A stretch of DNA of 22,361 nt from an uncultured Eggerthella sp. Lineage in GTDB: Bacteria > Actinomycetota > Coriobacteriia > Coriobacteriales > Eggerthellaceae. The stretch is from contig USDX01000018.1 in the NCBI GenBank assembly GCA_900553605.1, positions 1-22,361 on the forward strand, in the 5' to 3' direction. Below the pieces are notes generated by a model. It worked only from the letters and a program-made list of their open reading frames with translations. It ran no database searches and was not told where the DNA came from. The number at the start of each line of letters is the position of its first letter. The first letter of the stretch is position 1. Below are positions 13,870 through 22,118 of the stretch, piece after piece. The position numbers and the translations under genes are program-made.

Positions 13870-15366
13870 ATGGCAATAAGGAACAACAGGGGAATGCATG
13901 GTGGCGGCTCGGGCCGTCGCCGTTCCTCATCTCGAAATAAAGCCGACTGGTCTTCGTCGGTAATTGGATCTCACGCGTCAGGTTCTCGCGGACCTCAGCC
14001 TCAACGTCGAGCCTCCGCCCATTCGCGCCGTCCTCGCACCTCAGCGGTGCCGAGCCGCCGAACTGGCGAAGTGCGTCAGATCCATATCCAATCGCGCTCG
14101 GTTGATGAACGCACGTCGCGTCGAAAAGTAGGGCAGTCGCGAACCGAAAGCTTTATGCGCCACCGCGACAATGTAAGCCGCATCACGTTGATCATCGGCA
14201 TCATCCTGATTGTGGTTATCGCGCTGAATCTCGGTACATGCGCTTATCGCAATTCGCTTTCTTCCTCGATGGCGCTTGACGACAGCAGCGTATCCAGCGC
14301 GCTCGTTTCGGCAAAGAACGATGAGCCCACTTATACGCTGCTTGCTGGCCTCAACGGAAGCGGCGAAAACGAGTGCGCCAGCTACTTGGCTGTTTTGCGC
14401 GTGGATTACCAGAACAACACGGTGTCATTGTTGAATATACCCAGCAATATTGCCGCCACCTATTCCGATACCGACTCCAAGGGGACTATGCTGCGAGATG
14501 CTCCCCATATCAAGGATGAGGGCGAACTGGTAAAGCAGGTCTCTTCGCTTATTGGCCAGGACATCAATCACTATGTAAGGATCACGGGCGAAGACTTTGC
14601 CTCGCTTATTGATTCCCTTGGCGGGTTAAACGTCAACGTAGAGCAATATGTCGATGATCCAACGGTAGGAACTGCAGTGCTCGACCCCGGTCAGCAGACC
14701 TTAAACGGAGAGCAGGCACTCGTTTATGTAAGTGCCAAAAACTACACCGATGGATACGGCCAGCGTGCCAATGTTCAAAATCAGGTATTTACTGCATTCG
14801 TGCAGGCTCTTGAAGACAAGGGCGGTCTCGATTTCGCCATGAGCGCAGACGACATCGCTGGCAAGATCAAAACGGATATGAGCTACGACGAAATCGGCAA
14901 GATTGCCTCGTTGTTCCCGAATGCAACGTTCTATTCGAATACGGTGCCGGGAAGTCAGTCCGTTTCGGGCGACAAGGTTTCCTGGTCGGTAGCCTCTTCT
15001 TCGTTCTCTCAGATTTGCGATCAGTTTAAGAGCGGCCAGAACATGGATACCTCCGTAGATACCAGCGGGGTTAACAAGAGCTCGGTTTCCATTGTGGTTC
15101 TGAATGGCGCAGGCGCTGATGGTTACAGTGCGCAGGCGGCTCAGATTCTTACCAATGCTGGCTATACCATCAAAGATACGGGTAACGCAGAATCGTTCGT
15201 GTACGACGAAACCTTGGTAATCTACCGCTCCGACGACGACAAGCTTGCCGCCGAGGCTATCGTCCAGGATCTTGGAACAGGACGCGCTGTTGCTGCAGGC
15301 GTGTACTACAATCTCTCGACCAATATCCAGGTGGTAGTTGGCAAAGACTGGACCAGCCATGTTTGA
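13870..15366 (+). CDS. LCP-like (LytR-CpsA-Psr) membrane protein with LytR_C domain; degenerate active site
   Basis: This 498-residue protein has a very basic, Ser/Arg-rich cytoplasmic N-terminus (1-100), one membrane segment (about 103-123), an LCP-like domain (about 152-320) and a LytR_C domain (about 405-492, IVVLNGAGADGYSAQAAQIL). LCP enzymes move wall polymers from undecaprenyl pyrophosphate to peptidoglycan. Here the usual SIPRD-type signature reads NIPSN (189-193), the R-S-D-T region reads SYLAVLRVDY, and the late R-x-x-R-Q motif reads RANVQ (299-303), keeping only one arginine. The fold appears kept but catalysis is doubtful. It lies between murA and folC: the start is 9 bp after murA with AGGTAGG as ribosome-binding site, and the end overlaps folC by 8 bp. 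Confidence 0.8.
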   Translation: MAIRNNRGMHGGGSGRRRSSSRNKADWSSSVIGSHASGSRGPQPQRRASAHSRRPRTSAVPSRRTGEVRQIHIQSRSVDERTSRRKVGQSRTESFMRHRDNVSRITLIIGIILIVVIALNLGTCAYRNSLSSSMALDDSSVSSALVSAKNDEPTYTLLAGLNGSGENECASYLAVLRVDYQNNTVSLLNIPSNIAATYSDTDSKGTMLRDAPHIKDEGELVKQVSSLIGQDINHYVRITGEDFASLIDSLGGLNVNVEQYVDDPTVGTAVLDPGQQTLNGEQALVYVSAKNYTDGYGQRANVQNQVFTAFVQALEDKGGLDFAMSADDIAGKIKTDMSYDEIGKIASLFPNATFYSNTVPGSQSVSGDKVSWSVASSSFSQICDQFKSGQNMDTSVDTSGVNKSSVSIVVLNGAGADGYSAQAAQILTNAGYTIKDTGNAESFVYDETLVIYRSDDDKLAAEAIVQDLGTGRAVAAGVYYNLSTNIQVVVGKDWTSHV

Positions 15367-16633
15367 TCCAGTTGCCTATATCAATGAACCGCGTTGGCGA
15401 AGCATGAGCTTGGGTCTTGAACGGATCGAAGAACTGTTGGCCAAGCTGGGAAATCCGCAGGATGCCCTTCGTTTTGTGCATGTTGCGGGCACTAACGGCA
15501 AAGGTTCAACCTGTTCGTTCGTCTCAAGCATCCTGAAAGAGTCGGGCTATAAAGTCGGCTTGTTCACCAGCCCCTATATTGAGCGTTTCGAAGAGCGCAT
15601 CCGAATCAATGGCGAAAACATCTCCCTGCAGCGTCTTTCAGAGGTAACGCTGAAGGTAAAGGATGCGGCAGAGGCTATGGCTAGTCATCCGACCGAATTC
15701 GAGCTTATGACGGCTGTGGCTTTCACGTATTTTGCCGAAGAGGAGTGCGACATTGTCGTTGCGGAGGTCGGTTTGGGTGGAAGGCTTGATTCCACCAACG
15801 TTATCCGCACGGCTGAGGTTTGCGTATTTGCTCCCATTTCCTACGATCATTGCGCGCTTCTGGGAAGCACACTCTACCAGATTGCAGGCGAGAAAGCGGG
15901 CATCCTGAAGGCGGGCGTTCCTGCAGTGAGCGCGCCCCAAGAGCAAGAGGCCCAACGTCGCTTGAATGAAGAAGCGGATCGTTGCGCGACATCCATTCGC
16001 TATGTTGATGCTTCGTCTATTGTCGGCGATACTTCCGATTTCTCGTACGGCGGGTTCAGCCACTTGTCTGTTCAGCTGCAAGGATCGTTCCAGCGCATCA
16101 ATGCGGCGGTAGCTTTGGAAGCATGCAAGGTACTTGTTCAGCGCGGTTGGAGCATCGACGAGCGGGCGATGCGGAACGGTCTGTCTCGAGCTTCTTGGGC
16201 GGGTCGCTTTGAGTTTCTGCGTCACAGCCCCGATGTTCTTATAGATGGTGCTCACAACATCCATGCTGTGCGCGCTCTCAGCTCCGAGCTAGCATCTCGC
16301 TACGACCAGGGGAGCGTGGTGTTTTGCATGGGCGTTATGGCCGACAAAGACTATGCGGAAATGTTGGAGCTGTTGGTTCCATTGGCCAAAGCGTTTGTGT
16401 GCTACCGCCCTGATAATCCCCGTGCGCTTTCGGAATCCGATTTGGCGGATGCGGTTCAAATTGCCGTAGGAAACCATCCTGTAGAAGTGGTGGCGGCTCC
16501 TACGCCTCATAGTGCGGTAGGGCATGCCCTTGAGTTTTCCGAGGGTAGTTTGCCCATTTGCTTCTGCGGCAGTCTCTACGGAATCGCCTCTATCAAAAAG
16601 GCCTGGCGTCACTTCGAGAACGCCAGGCAGTGA
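15359..16633 (+). CDS. folC: Bifunctional folylpolyglutamate synthase / dihydrofolate synthase
   Basis: This 424-residue Mur-ligase-like enzyme adds glutamate to folates and, in bifunctional forms, to dihydropteroate. The ATP loop is HVAGTNGKGSTCSF (41-54). The folate-site sequence is GLFTSPYIERFEERIRING (67-85). The central Mur-ligase signature VAEVGLGGRLDSTN and the C-terminal DGAHN (about 296-300) are present. The length fits the family. The ATG at 15359 overlaps the stop of the LCP-like gene by 8 bp, suggesting translational coupling; a TTG at 15338 is less likely. A 9-bp stem (16601-16628) without a T-tract overlaps the gene's end and may help end the murA operon. Confidence 0.93.
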   Translation: MFDPVAYINEPRWRSMSLGLERIEELLAKLGNPQDALRFVHVAGTNGKGSTCSFVSSILKESGYKVGLFTSPYIERFEERIRINGENISLQRLSEVTLKVKDAAEAMASHPTEFELMTAVAFTYFAEEECDIVVAEVGLGGRLDSTNVIRTAEVCVFAPISYDHCALLGSTLYQIAGEKAGILKAGVPAVSAPQEQEAQRRLNEEADRCATSIRYVDASSIVGDTSDFSYGGFSHLSVQLQGSFQRINAAVALEACKVLVQRGWSIDERAMRNGLSRASWAGRFEFLRHSPDVLIDGAHNIHAVRALSSELASRYDQGSVVFCMGVMADKDYAEMLELLVPLAKAFVCYRPDNPRALSESDLADAVQIAVGNHPVEVVAAPTPHSAVGHALEFSEGSLPICFCGSLYGIASIKKAWRHFENARQ

Positions 16634-16690
16634 ACCTGTGCGCATTTGATGGTCAAAGCCCCTGTTGGATGGCAGCGGCATTGCGTGGGT

Positions 16691-16696
16691 TATACT
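16691..16696 (+). promoter_or_regulatory. ffs: -10 box of the SRP RNA gene
   Basis: TATACT lies 8 bases before the predicted RNA 5' end. A TTGGAT at 16664-16669 is 21 bases upstream, longer than optimal, so the -35 is uncertain. Confidence 0.5.
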
Positions 16697-16703
16697 AACC
16701 ACT

Positions 16704-16818
16704 GTTGAAGTATTCCGAAAGGGCTTGGGCGGCGCCAAGTTCTGAACCTGGTCAGGTCCGGGAGGAAGCAGCCATAAGGGGCCTCTGACGAGCGCCCGGG
16801 CCTTTTCGGGATACTTGG
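16704..16818 (+). ncRNA. ffs: Signal recognition particle RNA (small bacterial 4.5S type)
   Basis: The diagnostic domain IV core is present: GTCAGGTCCGGGAGGAAGCA at 16751-16770 followed by GCCATAAGGGGCC, which is the Ffh-binding tetraloop/internal-loop region. The long hairpin closes with AAGTATTCCGAAAGGG (16708-16723) against CCTTTTCGGGATACTT (16801-16816), with further pairing TTGGGCG/CGCCCGGG inside. The exact ends are estimated. It binds Ffh and targets nascent membrane proteins. ffs next to dnaX is a common arrangement, though here a DedA gene is inserted between. Confidence 0.95.
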
Positions 16819-16846
16819 TTTCGCCGATCAATTTGATCGGCGAAAC
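16818..16846. terminator. Perfect hairpin after ffs, no T-tract
   Basis: GTTTCGCCGATC (16818-16829) pairs with GATCGGCGAAAC (16835-16846) around AATTT. It abuts the SRP RNA 3' end but CGTGTATATG follows, not a T-run. It may mark the processing or termination site, or be an element in the leader of the next gene. Confidence 0.5.
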
Positions 16847-16888
16847 GTGTATATGGGCGCATTTGCAACAATCAAGACGAAGGATCGC

Positions 16889-17629
16889 ATGGAAATCATC
16901 AATTTTATTCTGGGCTTGCTTCACGATCCGCGTGGCGCAATTGCTGGCTGGATCGTAACGCTGGGTGCAGTTTGGGTGTACACCCCGCTGTTTCTCATTG
17001 TGTTCATTGAAACGGGCTTGGTGTTCTTCCCCTTCCTTCCCGGTGATTCCCTTTTGTTCGCAGCAGGTGTGTTCTCTGCTGATGGCGGTGGTTTGAACCT
17101 TGGGGCAACGCTGTTGGTGTTTTATGCCGCAGCTATCCTGGGCAACACCTCCAACTATTGGATTGCCCGTTTCTTCGGCGCCCGCATTATCGATTCGGGC
17201 AAGATCAAGGCCCTTACGCCTGAGCGTATGGCGAAGCTCGATCACTTCTTCGAAAAGTATGGTGGGCTCACAATCGTCATTACGCGCTTCATGCCGTTCT
17301 TCCGTACCTTTGCTCCGTTTATTGCTGGTACGGGGCATATGAATTTCGGCAAATTCACGTTGTTCAATTGCATTGGCGGCATTTCGTGGGTTTCGCTGTT
17401 CGTGTTGGTGGGCTTCTTCTTTGGTGGCGTGCCCTTCGTGCAGGAGCATTTCGAAATCATCGTGTTGGGAATCGTGGCTGTTTCTGTCGCGCCGGCTTTC
17501 ATTGGTGCTGTTAAGGCGGCTATTTCCTCGCGCAAAAGCGGAAAACGCGATTTTGAGGTTGAGGCGGCGGTTGATGCCGAGCGTATAGCTCGCGCAAAAC
17601 ACGCTCGCTCCGAAGAGGACGCCCGCTAA
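16889..17629 (+). CDS. DedA-family membrane protein
   Basis: This 246-residue polytopic protein of the DedA/VTT superfamily belongs to a group linked to membrane homeostasis, lipid-carrier (undecaprenyl or phospholipid) flipping and proton-dependent physiology. The re-entrant motif FIETGLVFFPFLPGDSLLFA (39-58) and the RFMPFFRTFAPFIAG motif (133-147), with E42, R133 and R139, are intact. Membrane segments lie near 25-60, 72-97, 125-150, 157-180 and 186-212. The C-terminus is charged (RKSGKRDFEVEAA onward) and cytoplasmic. The ATG at 16889 follows GAAGGA; the in-frame GTG at 16847 overlaps a hairpin and is less likely. It lies between ffs and dnaX, probably transcribed towards dnaX. Confidence 0.9.
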   Translation: MEIINFILGLLHDPRGAIAGWIVTLGAVWVYTPLFLIVFIETGLVFFPFLPGDSLLFAAGVFSADGGGLNLGATLLVFYAAAILGNTSNYWIARFFGARIIDSGKIKALTPERMAKLDHFFEKYGGLTIVITRFMPFFRTFAPFIAGTGHMNFGKFTLFNCIGGISWVSLFVLVGFFFGGVPFVQEHFEIIVLGIVAVSVAPAFIGAVKAAISSRKSGKRDFEVEAAVDAERIARAKHARSEEDAR

Positions 17630-17734
17630 AATCGGTAAGGCACGGTAACATCCCATATGCATAAAGGCGTATGGGCGGGATCCGCTTGTGCGGATGTGAA
17701 GCGGAGGCTTGGCCGTCCGCGAAGGAGGCTCTGC

Positions 17735-20302
17735 ATGGAGGCGCTGTATCGCAAATATCGTCCGTCCACGTTTGCTGATGTCGTGGGTCAGGAGCATATC
17801 GAGCGTACGCTGAAAAACGCAATCGAGCAGGATAAGGTCTCCCACGCCTATTTGTTCTGCGGTCCGCGTGGTACTGGTAAAACAACCACCGCGCGCATTC
17901 TTGCCAAGGCTTTGATGTGCGAAAAAGGCCCCACCATCGAACCTGATGGAACCTGCGAGGAATGCCAGGCTATCGCCCAAGGCACCCATCCCGATGTGTA
18001 CGAGCTGGACGCTGCAAGTCGCACGGGCGTTGAAAATGTTCGTGAGGAAATTATCAGCCGCGTAAGCTATGCGCCAACCCGCGGCACTTGGAAGGTCTAC
18101 ATCATCGACGAGGTGCATATGCTCTCGACGGCGGCCTTCAATGCACTTCTCAAAACTATCGAAGAGCCGCCGAGCCATGTAGTCTTCATTCTCTGTACCA
18201 CCGATCCGCAGAAGGTTCCAGAAACCATTCTCTCGCGATGCCAGCGTTTCGATTTTCATCGCATATCGATCGAATCTATCGTGGCGCGTTTGGGCGCTGT
18301 ATGCGCCGAAGAGGGCGTTGAGTTCGAGGCCGAAGCGCTCGATCTTATTGCGCACCGTGCCGAGGGAGGAATGCGTAATGCCCTTACTTCACTCGAGCAG
18401 CTCATTGCGTACTGCGGAGGCAAGGCAACGCTCGAAGGAGCGCAAAGCCTTCTTGGCTCGCTCGATAATGCCGATCTCTCTGAGATCGTAGAGGCTATTG
18501 GCCGCAGAGATGCGGCAGCATGCTTCAATTGGGTTGCTCAGTATGTAGAAACCGGTGCCGACCTTGCCCAGTTCGTCCATGATTTGGCAGAGCATGTGCG
18601 CACGTTGTACCTGATGTCTATGGCGGGCCTTGATGTAGAGTTGCAAATCAGCGAATCGATGCGCACGGTAATGATCGAAGAGCTGAAGCTCTTTGGCCAA
18701 GATCGCCTTAGTCGTATGCTTATCCTTTTGGGCGATGTGTCGAAGGAGCTGCGCGTTTCGAGCAATCCTCGCTTAACGTTCGAGATTGCCCTTACTCGTA
18801 TGGTTCGTCCTGAATCGGACCTAACGCTCGAAGCCTTGGCGGAGCGGGTTGAAGAGTTGGAGAGACGTTTGTCGATGTTGGGGAACGGCTCTTCTCCTGT
18901 TGAAGTCGCTCCAGCGGCATCAGCCCGTGTTGGCGGCGGCGCTCCTCAATATGCACCTGCTCCCGCTCAGCCCGCAACACATGCACCCTCTGTTCCGATG
19001 CCCGCGCCAGTTGGTTCGTTCGGCCAGCCTGCCCCCTTTGCAGAGCCAAAGCCTCCTGCGATGCAGTCAGTGCCTGGCCATAATGCCGCTCGGTCCCAGG
19101 CTGCCGCCTCGACGGCTGCTGCTCCGTCAGTGCCGCAAACACCGATGCCTCCCGCTCCGTTGGCATCGCAAGCACCAGCACCTGCAGCTTCGCCGGCGCC
19201 TCAAACACCGGCACCTGCTCCCGCTGCTCAGCCTGTCGGATCATTTTCCCAGGCGCCCGAAGCGGTTCAGCCGCGCCAGGCAGCAGTGCTTACCGCTCAG
19301 GTTGACCTGTCCAATCCTGCCGCCGTGCAACGTTTGTGGCATTCGGTCACCGCTTCGCTCAGGAAGGTTAATCCTGCGCGTGGCGTCCTGTTCATGAATG
19401 CCAAGGTTTTCGCCGAGGCAAATGGCCAGGGGATAGTGGTCGAATTCGGAAAAGACAGCGCTTTTGCATTCAACGCAGCCCAAAAAGTCGAAGTCCAAGA
19501 GCTGCTCGCAAAAACCATTCAGACGGTCGCAGGCGGAACTGTGCCCTACCGTTTGGCGTTGGCTGGTGGTGGCTCATCGGCTGCGCCTGTTGCCGCGCAC
19601 ACCGCGAGTGCTCAATCTGGAATGGCTCCCCAGTCAAATGCCGCGGCTCCTGCCGTCAAGAACCCTTATGCCGCCAAGGCGGTTGCCGCAGTCCGTGCGG
19701 CGCAAGCGGCAGCAAAGGCCAACCAGGCGCCAGCGACTCAGGCGGCAGCAAGGGCAAACCAGGCGCAGGGCTTTCAGTCTGCATCCCAAAACGCCGCTTC
19801 TTATGTGGCTCCCTCTGCCCACCAGCAGATGAAGGGCGGTGCAGCTTCTTCTCCATCGCCTGAATCTCAGACGCAGTCCATCCCTGGGCATTCTGCCGAG
19901 GTACAGCAGTCCCCTGCGGTAACGCCTTCGGCATCCGTTGCTCCCGAACCATACAACGATCAGGTTCCTCTCGATGTGTATGGGGCAAGTGTTTCTGCGG
20001 AATATGATGAAGATCCATATGCTCAGCAGTATGGGGCTTCGCCAAGCCAGCAGTCCTCGGCATCGGCCTCGAATTCGCAGCCTTCTAGCGGCCCGGCTCC
20101 AGCGTCTGCTGGTTCCGTCCAAGCCGCAGCGCCAGTTGCGGCGGCACCTTCCCAGGCTGGTGGCGTTGCCAATGTTGCCGCTCCTGCTTCGGCGCAAGCA
20201 GCGGCTTCATCTGTTTCGGGGCAAGACGAGGCGGAGCAGATCAAGAGTATCCTCACTCAGAGTTTTGGCGAGGGGATAAAGTTTGAGGAGCTTCCCGAAT
20301 AG
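17735..20302 (+). CDS. dnaX: DNA polymerase III subunit gamma/tau
   Basis: This 855-residue clamp-loader ATPase has Walker A GPRGTGKTTTAR (43-54), Walker B VYIIDEVHML (121-130), sensor 1/SRC region LCTTDPQKVPETILSRCQRF (153-172) and a lid plus collar to about residue 375. The zinc module keeps C62, C74 and C77, but the fourth position, usually Cys in P-C-G-x-C, is D71 (PDGTCEEC). After the collar come a Pro/Ala-rich linker (about 385-520), a folded segment (about 523-605, VDLSNPAAVQRLWHSVTAS onward), a second Ala/Gln/Ser-rich linker and an acidic C-terminal peptide. I saw no obvious A-run slippery site that would make a gamma form. The ATG at 17735 follows GAAGGAGG. Confidence 0.96.
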   Translation: MEALYRKYRPSTFADVVGQEHIERTLKNAIEQDKVSHAYLFCGPRGTGKTTTARILAKALMCEKGPTIEPDGTCEECQAIAQGTHPDVYELDAASRTGVENVREEIISRVSYAPTRGTWKVYIIDEVHMLSTAAFNALLKTIEEPPSHVVFILCTTDPQKVPETILSRCQRFDFHRISIESIVARLGAVCAEEGVEFEAEALDLIAHRAEGGMRNALTSLEQLIAYCGGKATLEGAQSLLGSLDNADLSEIVEAIGRRDAAACFNWVAQYVETGADLAQFVHDLAEHVRTLYLMSMAGLDVELQISESMRTVMIEELKLFGQDRLSRMLILLGDVSKELRVSSNPRLTFEIALTRMVRPESDLTLEALAERVEELERRLSMLGNGSSPVEVAPAASARVGGGAPQYAPAPAQPATHAPSVPMPAPVGSFGQPAPFAEPKPPAMQSVPGHNAARSQAAASTAAAPSVPQTPMPPAPLASQAPAPAASPAPQTPAPAPAAQPVGSFSQAPEAVQPRQAAVLTAQVDLSNPAAVQRLWHSVTASLRKVNPARGVLFMNAKVFAEANGQGIVVEFGKDSAFAFNAAQKVEVQELLAKTIQTVAGGTVPYRLALAGGGSSAAPVAAHTASAQSGMAPQSNAAAPAVKNPYAAKAVAAVRAAQAAAKANQAPATQAAARANQAQGFQSASQNAASYVAPSAHQQMKGGAASSPSPESQTQSIPGHSAEVQQSPAVTPSASVAPEPYNDQVPLDVYGASVSAEYDEDPYAQQYGASPSQQSSASASNSQPSSGPAPASAGSVQAAAPVAAAPSQAGGVANVAAPASAQAAASSVSGQDEAEQIKSILTQSFGEGIKFEELPE

Positions 20303-20385
20303 CGTCAGCCTTTCGGTACAATGCAAAGATATGTGGCCATTTGGCTAATTGGAACGAAACGCCCAACCCCTAACAAAGGAGAATT

Positions 20386-20700
20386 ATGGGAATGAATATG
20401 CAGCAGATGATGCGCCAGGCGCAGAAGATGCAGAAAGAATTGCAGAAGGCTCAGCAGGAAATCGCTGAAATGACGTTCGAGGGCACTGCTGGTGGCGGCA
20501 TGGTAACCGCTGTTGCTCGTGGCGACAAATCCATCGAGTCCCTTATCATCAACCCTGATGTGGTTGATCCCGAAGATGTCGAAATGCTTCAGGACATGGT
20601 ATGCGCGGCGGTCAATGAGGCGCTTCGCGGCGTCGACCAGATGGGCACTGCCCGCATGAGCTCCGTTACCGGCGGTCTCAATATTCCAGGTATGAGGTAA
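20386..20700 (+). CDS. YbaB/EbfC-family nucleoid-associated protein
   Basis: This 104-residue DNA-binding protein of the YbaB/EbfC family forms dimers that bind DNA with little sequence preference. The N-terminal Met/Gln-rich helix (NMQQMMRQAQKMQKELQKAQ) is followed by the beta-sheet core, FEGTAGGGMVTAVARGDKSI and INPDVVDPEDVEMLQDMV, and a C-terminal helix with a Gly/Met tail. The length is normal. The ATG at 20386 has AAAGGAG upstream. The dnaX-YbaB-recR order is widely conserved and suggests a shared role in replication or repair. A TACAAT at 20317-20322 could be a weak internal promoter. The stop is 10 bp before recR. Confidence 0.95.
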   Translation: MGMNMQQMMRQAQKMQKELQKAQQEIAEMTFEGTAGGGMVTAVARGDKSIESLIINPDVVDPEDVEMLQDMVCAAVNEALRGVDQMGTARMSSVTGGLNIPGMR

Positions 20701-20710
20701 TTGCGATTCC

Positions 20711-21307
20711 GTGAACGCTTCATCGGCAATACAGAAGCTGCTCGATGAACTCGAGCGCCTTCCTGGAGTGGGTCCTAAATCCGCCCAACGAATTGCGTAT
20801 TGGATTCTGAACGAAGAAAAAGCGGATGCTCTTCGTTTGGCCAATTCCATTATCGAAGTGAAGGACACCGTCCATTTTTGTTCTCGATGCTTTAATTACG
20901 CTCAAGGTGATCTTTGCGATATCTGCTCTTCCGAAAAACGCGACCATTCCATCGTTTGCGTGGTATCGGAGCCGCGAGATATCCCGCCGATAGAGAGAAC
21001 GGGTATGTTTTCGGGCGTATACCATGTGCTCGGGGGTGCCCTTTCGCCGCTTGAGGGCATTGGTCCGGAGCGCCTTCACATCGCCGAGCTGATGGCTCGC
21101 CTTACGGACGCCTCGATTAAAGAAGTTATCCTTGCAACGAATCCAAATATTGAAGGTGAAACAACGGCCAGCTATCTTGCGCGACTAATTAAGCCTTTAG
21201 GTGTAAAGGTATCGCGCTTGGCAAGCGGTTTGCCTGTTGGCGGCGATCTTGAATTTGCGGATGAGGTTACGCTTGGTAGGGCAATCGAGTCTCGATTGGA
21301 ACTATAG
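20711..21307 (+). CDS. recR: Recombination mediator protein RecR
   Basis: This 198-residue RecR works with RecO (and RecF) to load RecA at gaps. The N-terminal helix-hairpin-helix is LERLPGVGPKSAQRIAYWIL (14-33). The C4 zinc finger is C57, C60, C69 and C72 in FCSRCFNYAQGDLCDIC. The Toprim domain starts IVCVVSEPRDIPPIERTG (with E86) and includes HVLGGALSPLEGIGPE. The C-terminal Walker B-like/wing region ends with LASGLPVGGDLEFADEVTLG. The length is standard. The GTG start at 20711 has AGGTAA overlapping the end of the YbaB gene, so the two are probably coupled. Confidence 0.97.
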   Translation: MNASSAIQKLLDELERLPGVGPKSAQRIAYWILNEEKADALRLANSIIEVKDTVHFCSRCFNYAQGDLCDICSSEKRDHSIVCVVSEPRDIPPIERTGMFSGVYHVLGGALSPLEGIGPERLHIAELMARLTDASIKEVILATNPNIEGETTASYLARLIKPLGVKVSRLASGLPVGGDLEFADEVTLGRAIESRLEL

Positions 21308-21330
21308 TGCCAGGAAGAGCGCTGCATCGA

Positions 21331-21435
21331 ATGAAGGCAGAAGTCGTGCCGCCTTATCGAAAGCGGCCAAGCACGGCATCCTCGCGTAGGCAACGTTTGA
21401 ATTCTGCCGGCGGCATCAAGTACAGCAAGAAATAA
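21331..21435 (+). CDS. Possible 34-residue basic small ORF
   Basis: The ATG at 21331 to TAA at 21433-21435 encodes 34 residues, about a third of them Lys or Arg (starting MKAEVVPPYRKRPSTASSRR). The nearest Shine-Dalgarno-like sequence (AGGAAG, 21312-21317) is 13 bases upstream, which is too far to be convincing. The stop overlaps the recR terminator stem. I do not recognise it. It may be a real small protein or chance. Confidence 0.2.
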   Translation: MKAEVVPPYRKRPSTASSRRQRLNSAGGIKYSKK

Positions 21436-21471
21436 AGAGAGCTCCTTGGAACGCACTAAGGAGCTCTCTTT
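21434..21471. terminator. Bidirectional terminator between recR and the CarD-family gene
   Basis: AAAGAGAGCTCCTT (21434-21447) pairs perfectly with AAGGAGCTCTCTTT (21458-21471) around a 10-base loop. The T-rich ends on either strand are short. It sits between convergent genes. Confidence 0.85.
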
Positions 21472-21533
21472 GCATTTACAACCGGAGGAAATCTGCTCTG
21501 TTCCAGCACACTTGCAGCAAAAAGACAGGAAGT

Positions 21534-22058
21534 CTAATTCTGATGGTTCTCGTGCTGTAAAGAATAGTCTTTTATAAAAGCGGGAACTTCTTCAATCTCT
21601 ATATTGAGAACAATAGATAGTTCGCCGTAAATACGTCTTTGGGCGTCATCGAGTAACTTCTTATAGGTTAACGAAGCCCCGTGTTTCTTGCTTTCTTGCT
21701 CTTGTATGCGTGCGTGCATCGATTTGCAGACCAATAAAAGCGAAAGAAAGTCGTTTGAGCGAATCAGCTCGCGGAAGTGTTCTTGGACCAAATGGGAGTT
21801 GGTGTCCTGAAAGGTATCAGGCTCAAGGTCGAAAACCATGTCAAGCGAATGTAATGCCTCTTCTTTATTAAGGGTGTGTCGTAATTCAGCACTGCGCGAG
21901 TGGGGCACATAGGCCTTTCCGAGGCGTTTCTCTATCGGGGCAAGTATGTAATAGAGCTCGTTTTCGTCTCCGGCGAGAGAGACATGAGCATCGTTTTGGA
22001 TTACTTGGCAGATTCCCAGAGATGAATAGATGACGTATTCGCCGACTTCATAAGGCAT
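21534..22058 (-). CDS. CarD/CdnL-family transcription regulator
   Basis: This 174-residue protein has the CarD_CdnL_TRCF RNA-polymerase-interacting domain at its N-terminus (MPYEVGEYVIYSSLGICQVI, then ELYYILAPIEKRLGKAYVPH), followed by a helical domain (about 75-165). In actinobacteria CarD binds the RNA polymerase beta subunit and stabilises open complexes, notably at rRNA promoters. The length fits the group. The DNA-contacting tryptophan of mycobacterial CarD is not evident, so promoter melting by the same residue is uncertain; this may be a paralog with another role. The ATG at 22058 follows AGAAGG on the minus strand. It diverges from tandem strong promoters at the window's right edge. 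Confidence 0.85.
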   Translation of the reverse strand: MPYEVGEYVIYSSLGICQVIQNDAHVSLAGDENELYYILAPIEKRLGKAYVPHSRSAELRHTLNKEEALHSLDMVFDLEPDTFQDTNSHLVQEHFRELIRSNDFLSLLLVCKSMHARIQEQESKKHGASLTYKKLLDDAQRRIYGELSIVLNIEIEEVPAFIKDYSLQHENHQN

Positions 22059-22118
22059 ACAGTCGCCTTCTTTCTAAAACAACTTTGCAACAATGATAAA
22101 CCTACGAAGTGTCATGTA

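Noticed and set aside
16289..18355. 688-codon open frame on the minus strand
   Set aside because: It is antisense to folC, ffs, the DedA gene and dnaX, crosses the SRP RNA gene, and its translation shows no recognisable domain. It is a shadow of the strongly supported plus-strand genes.
17735..20302. Programmed frameshift in dnaX to make a short gamma form
   Set aside because: I looked for an A-rich slippery heptamer followed by a stem near the end of the ATPase/collar region (codons about 380-450) and saw none.
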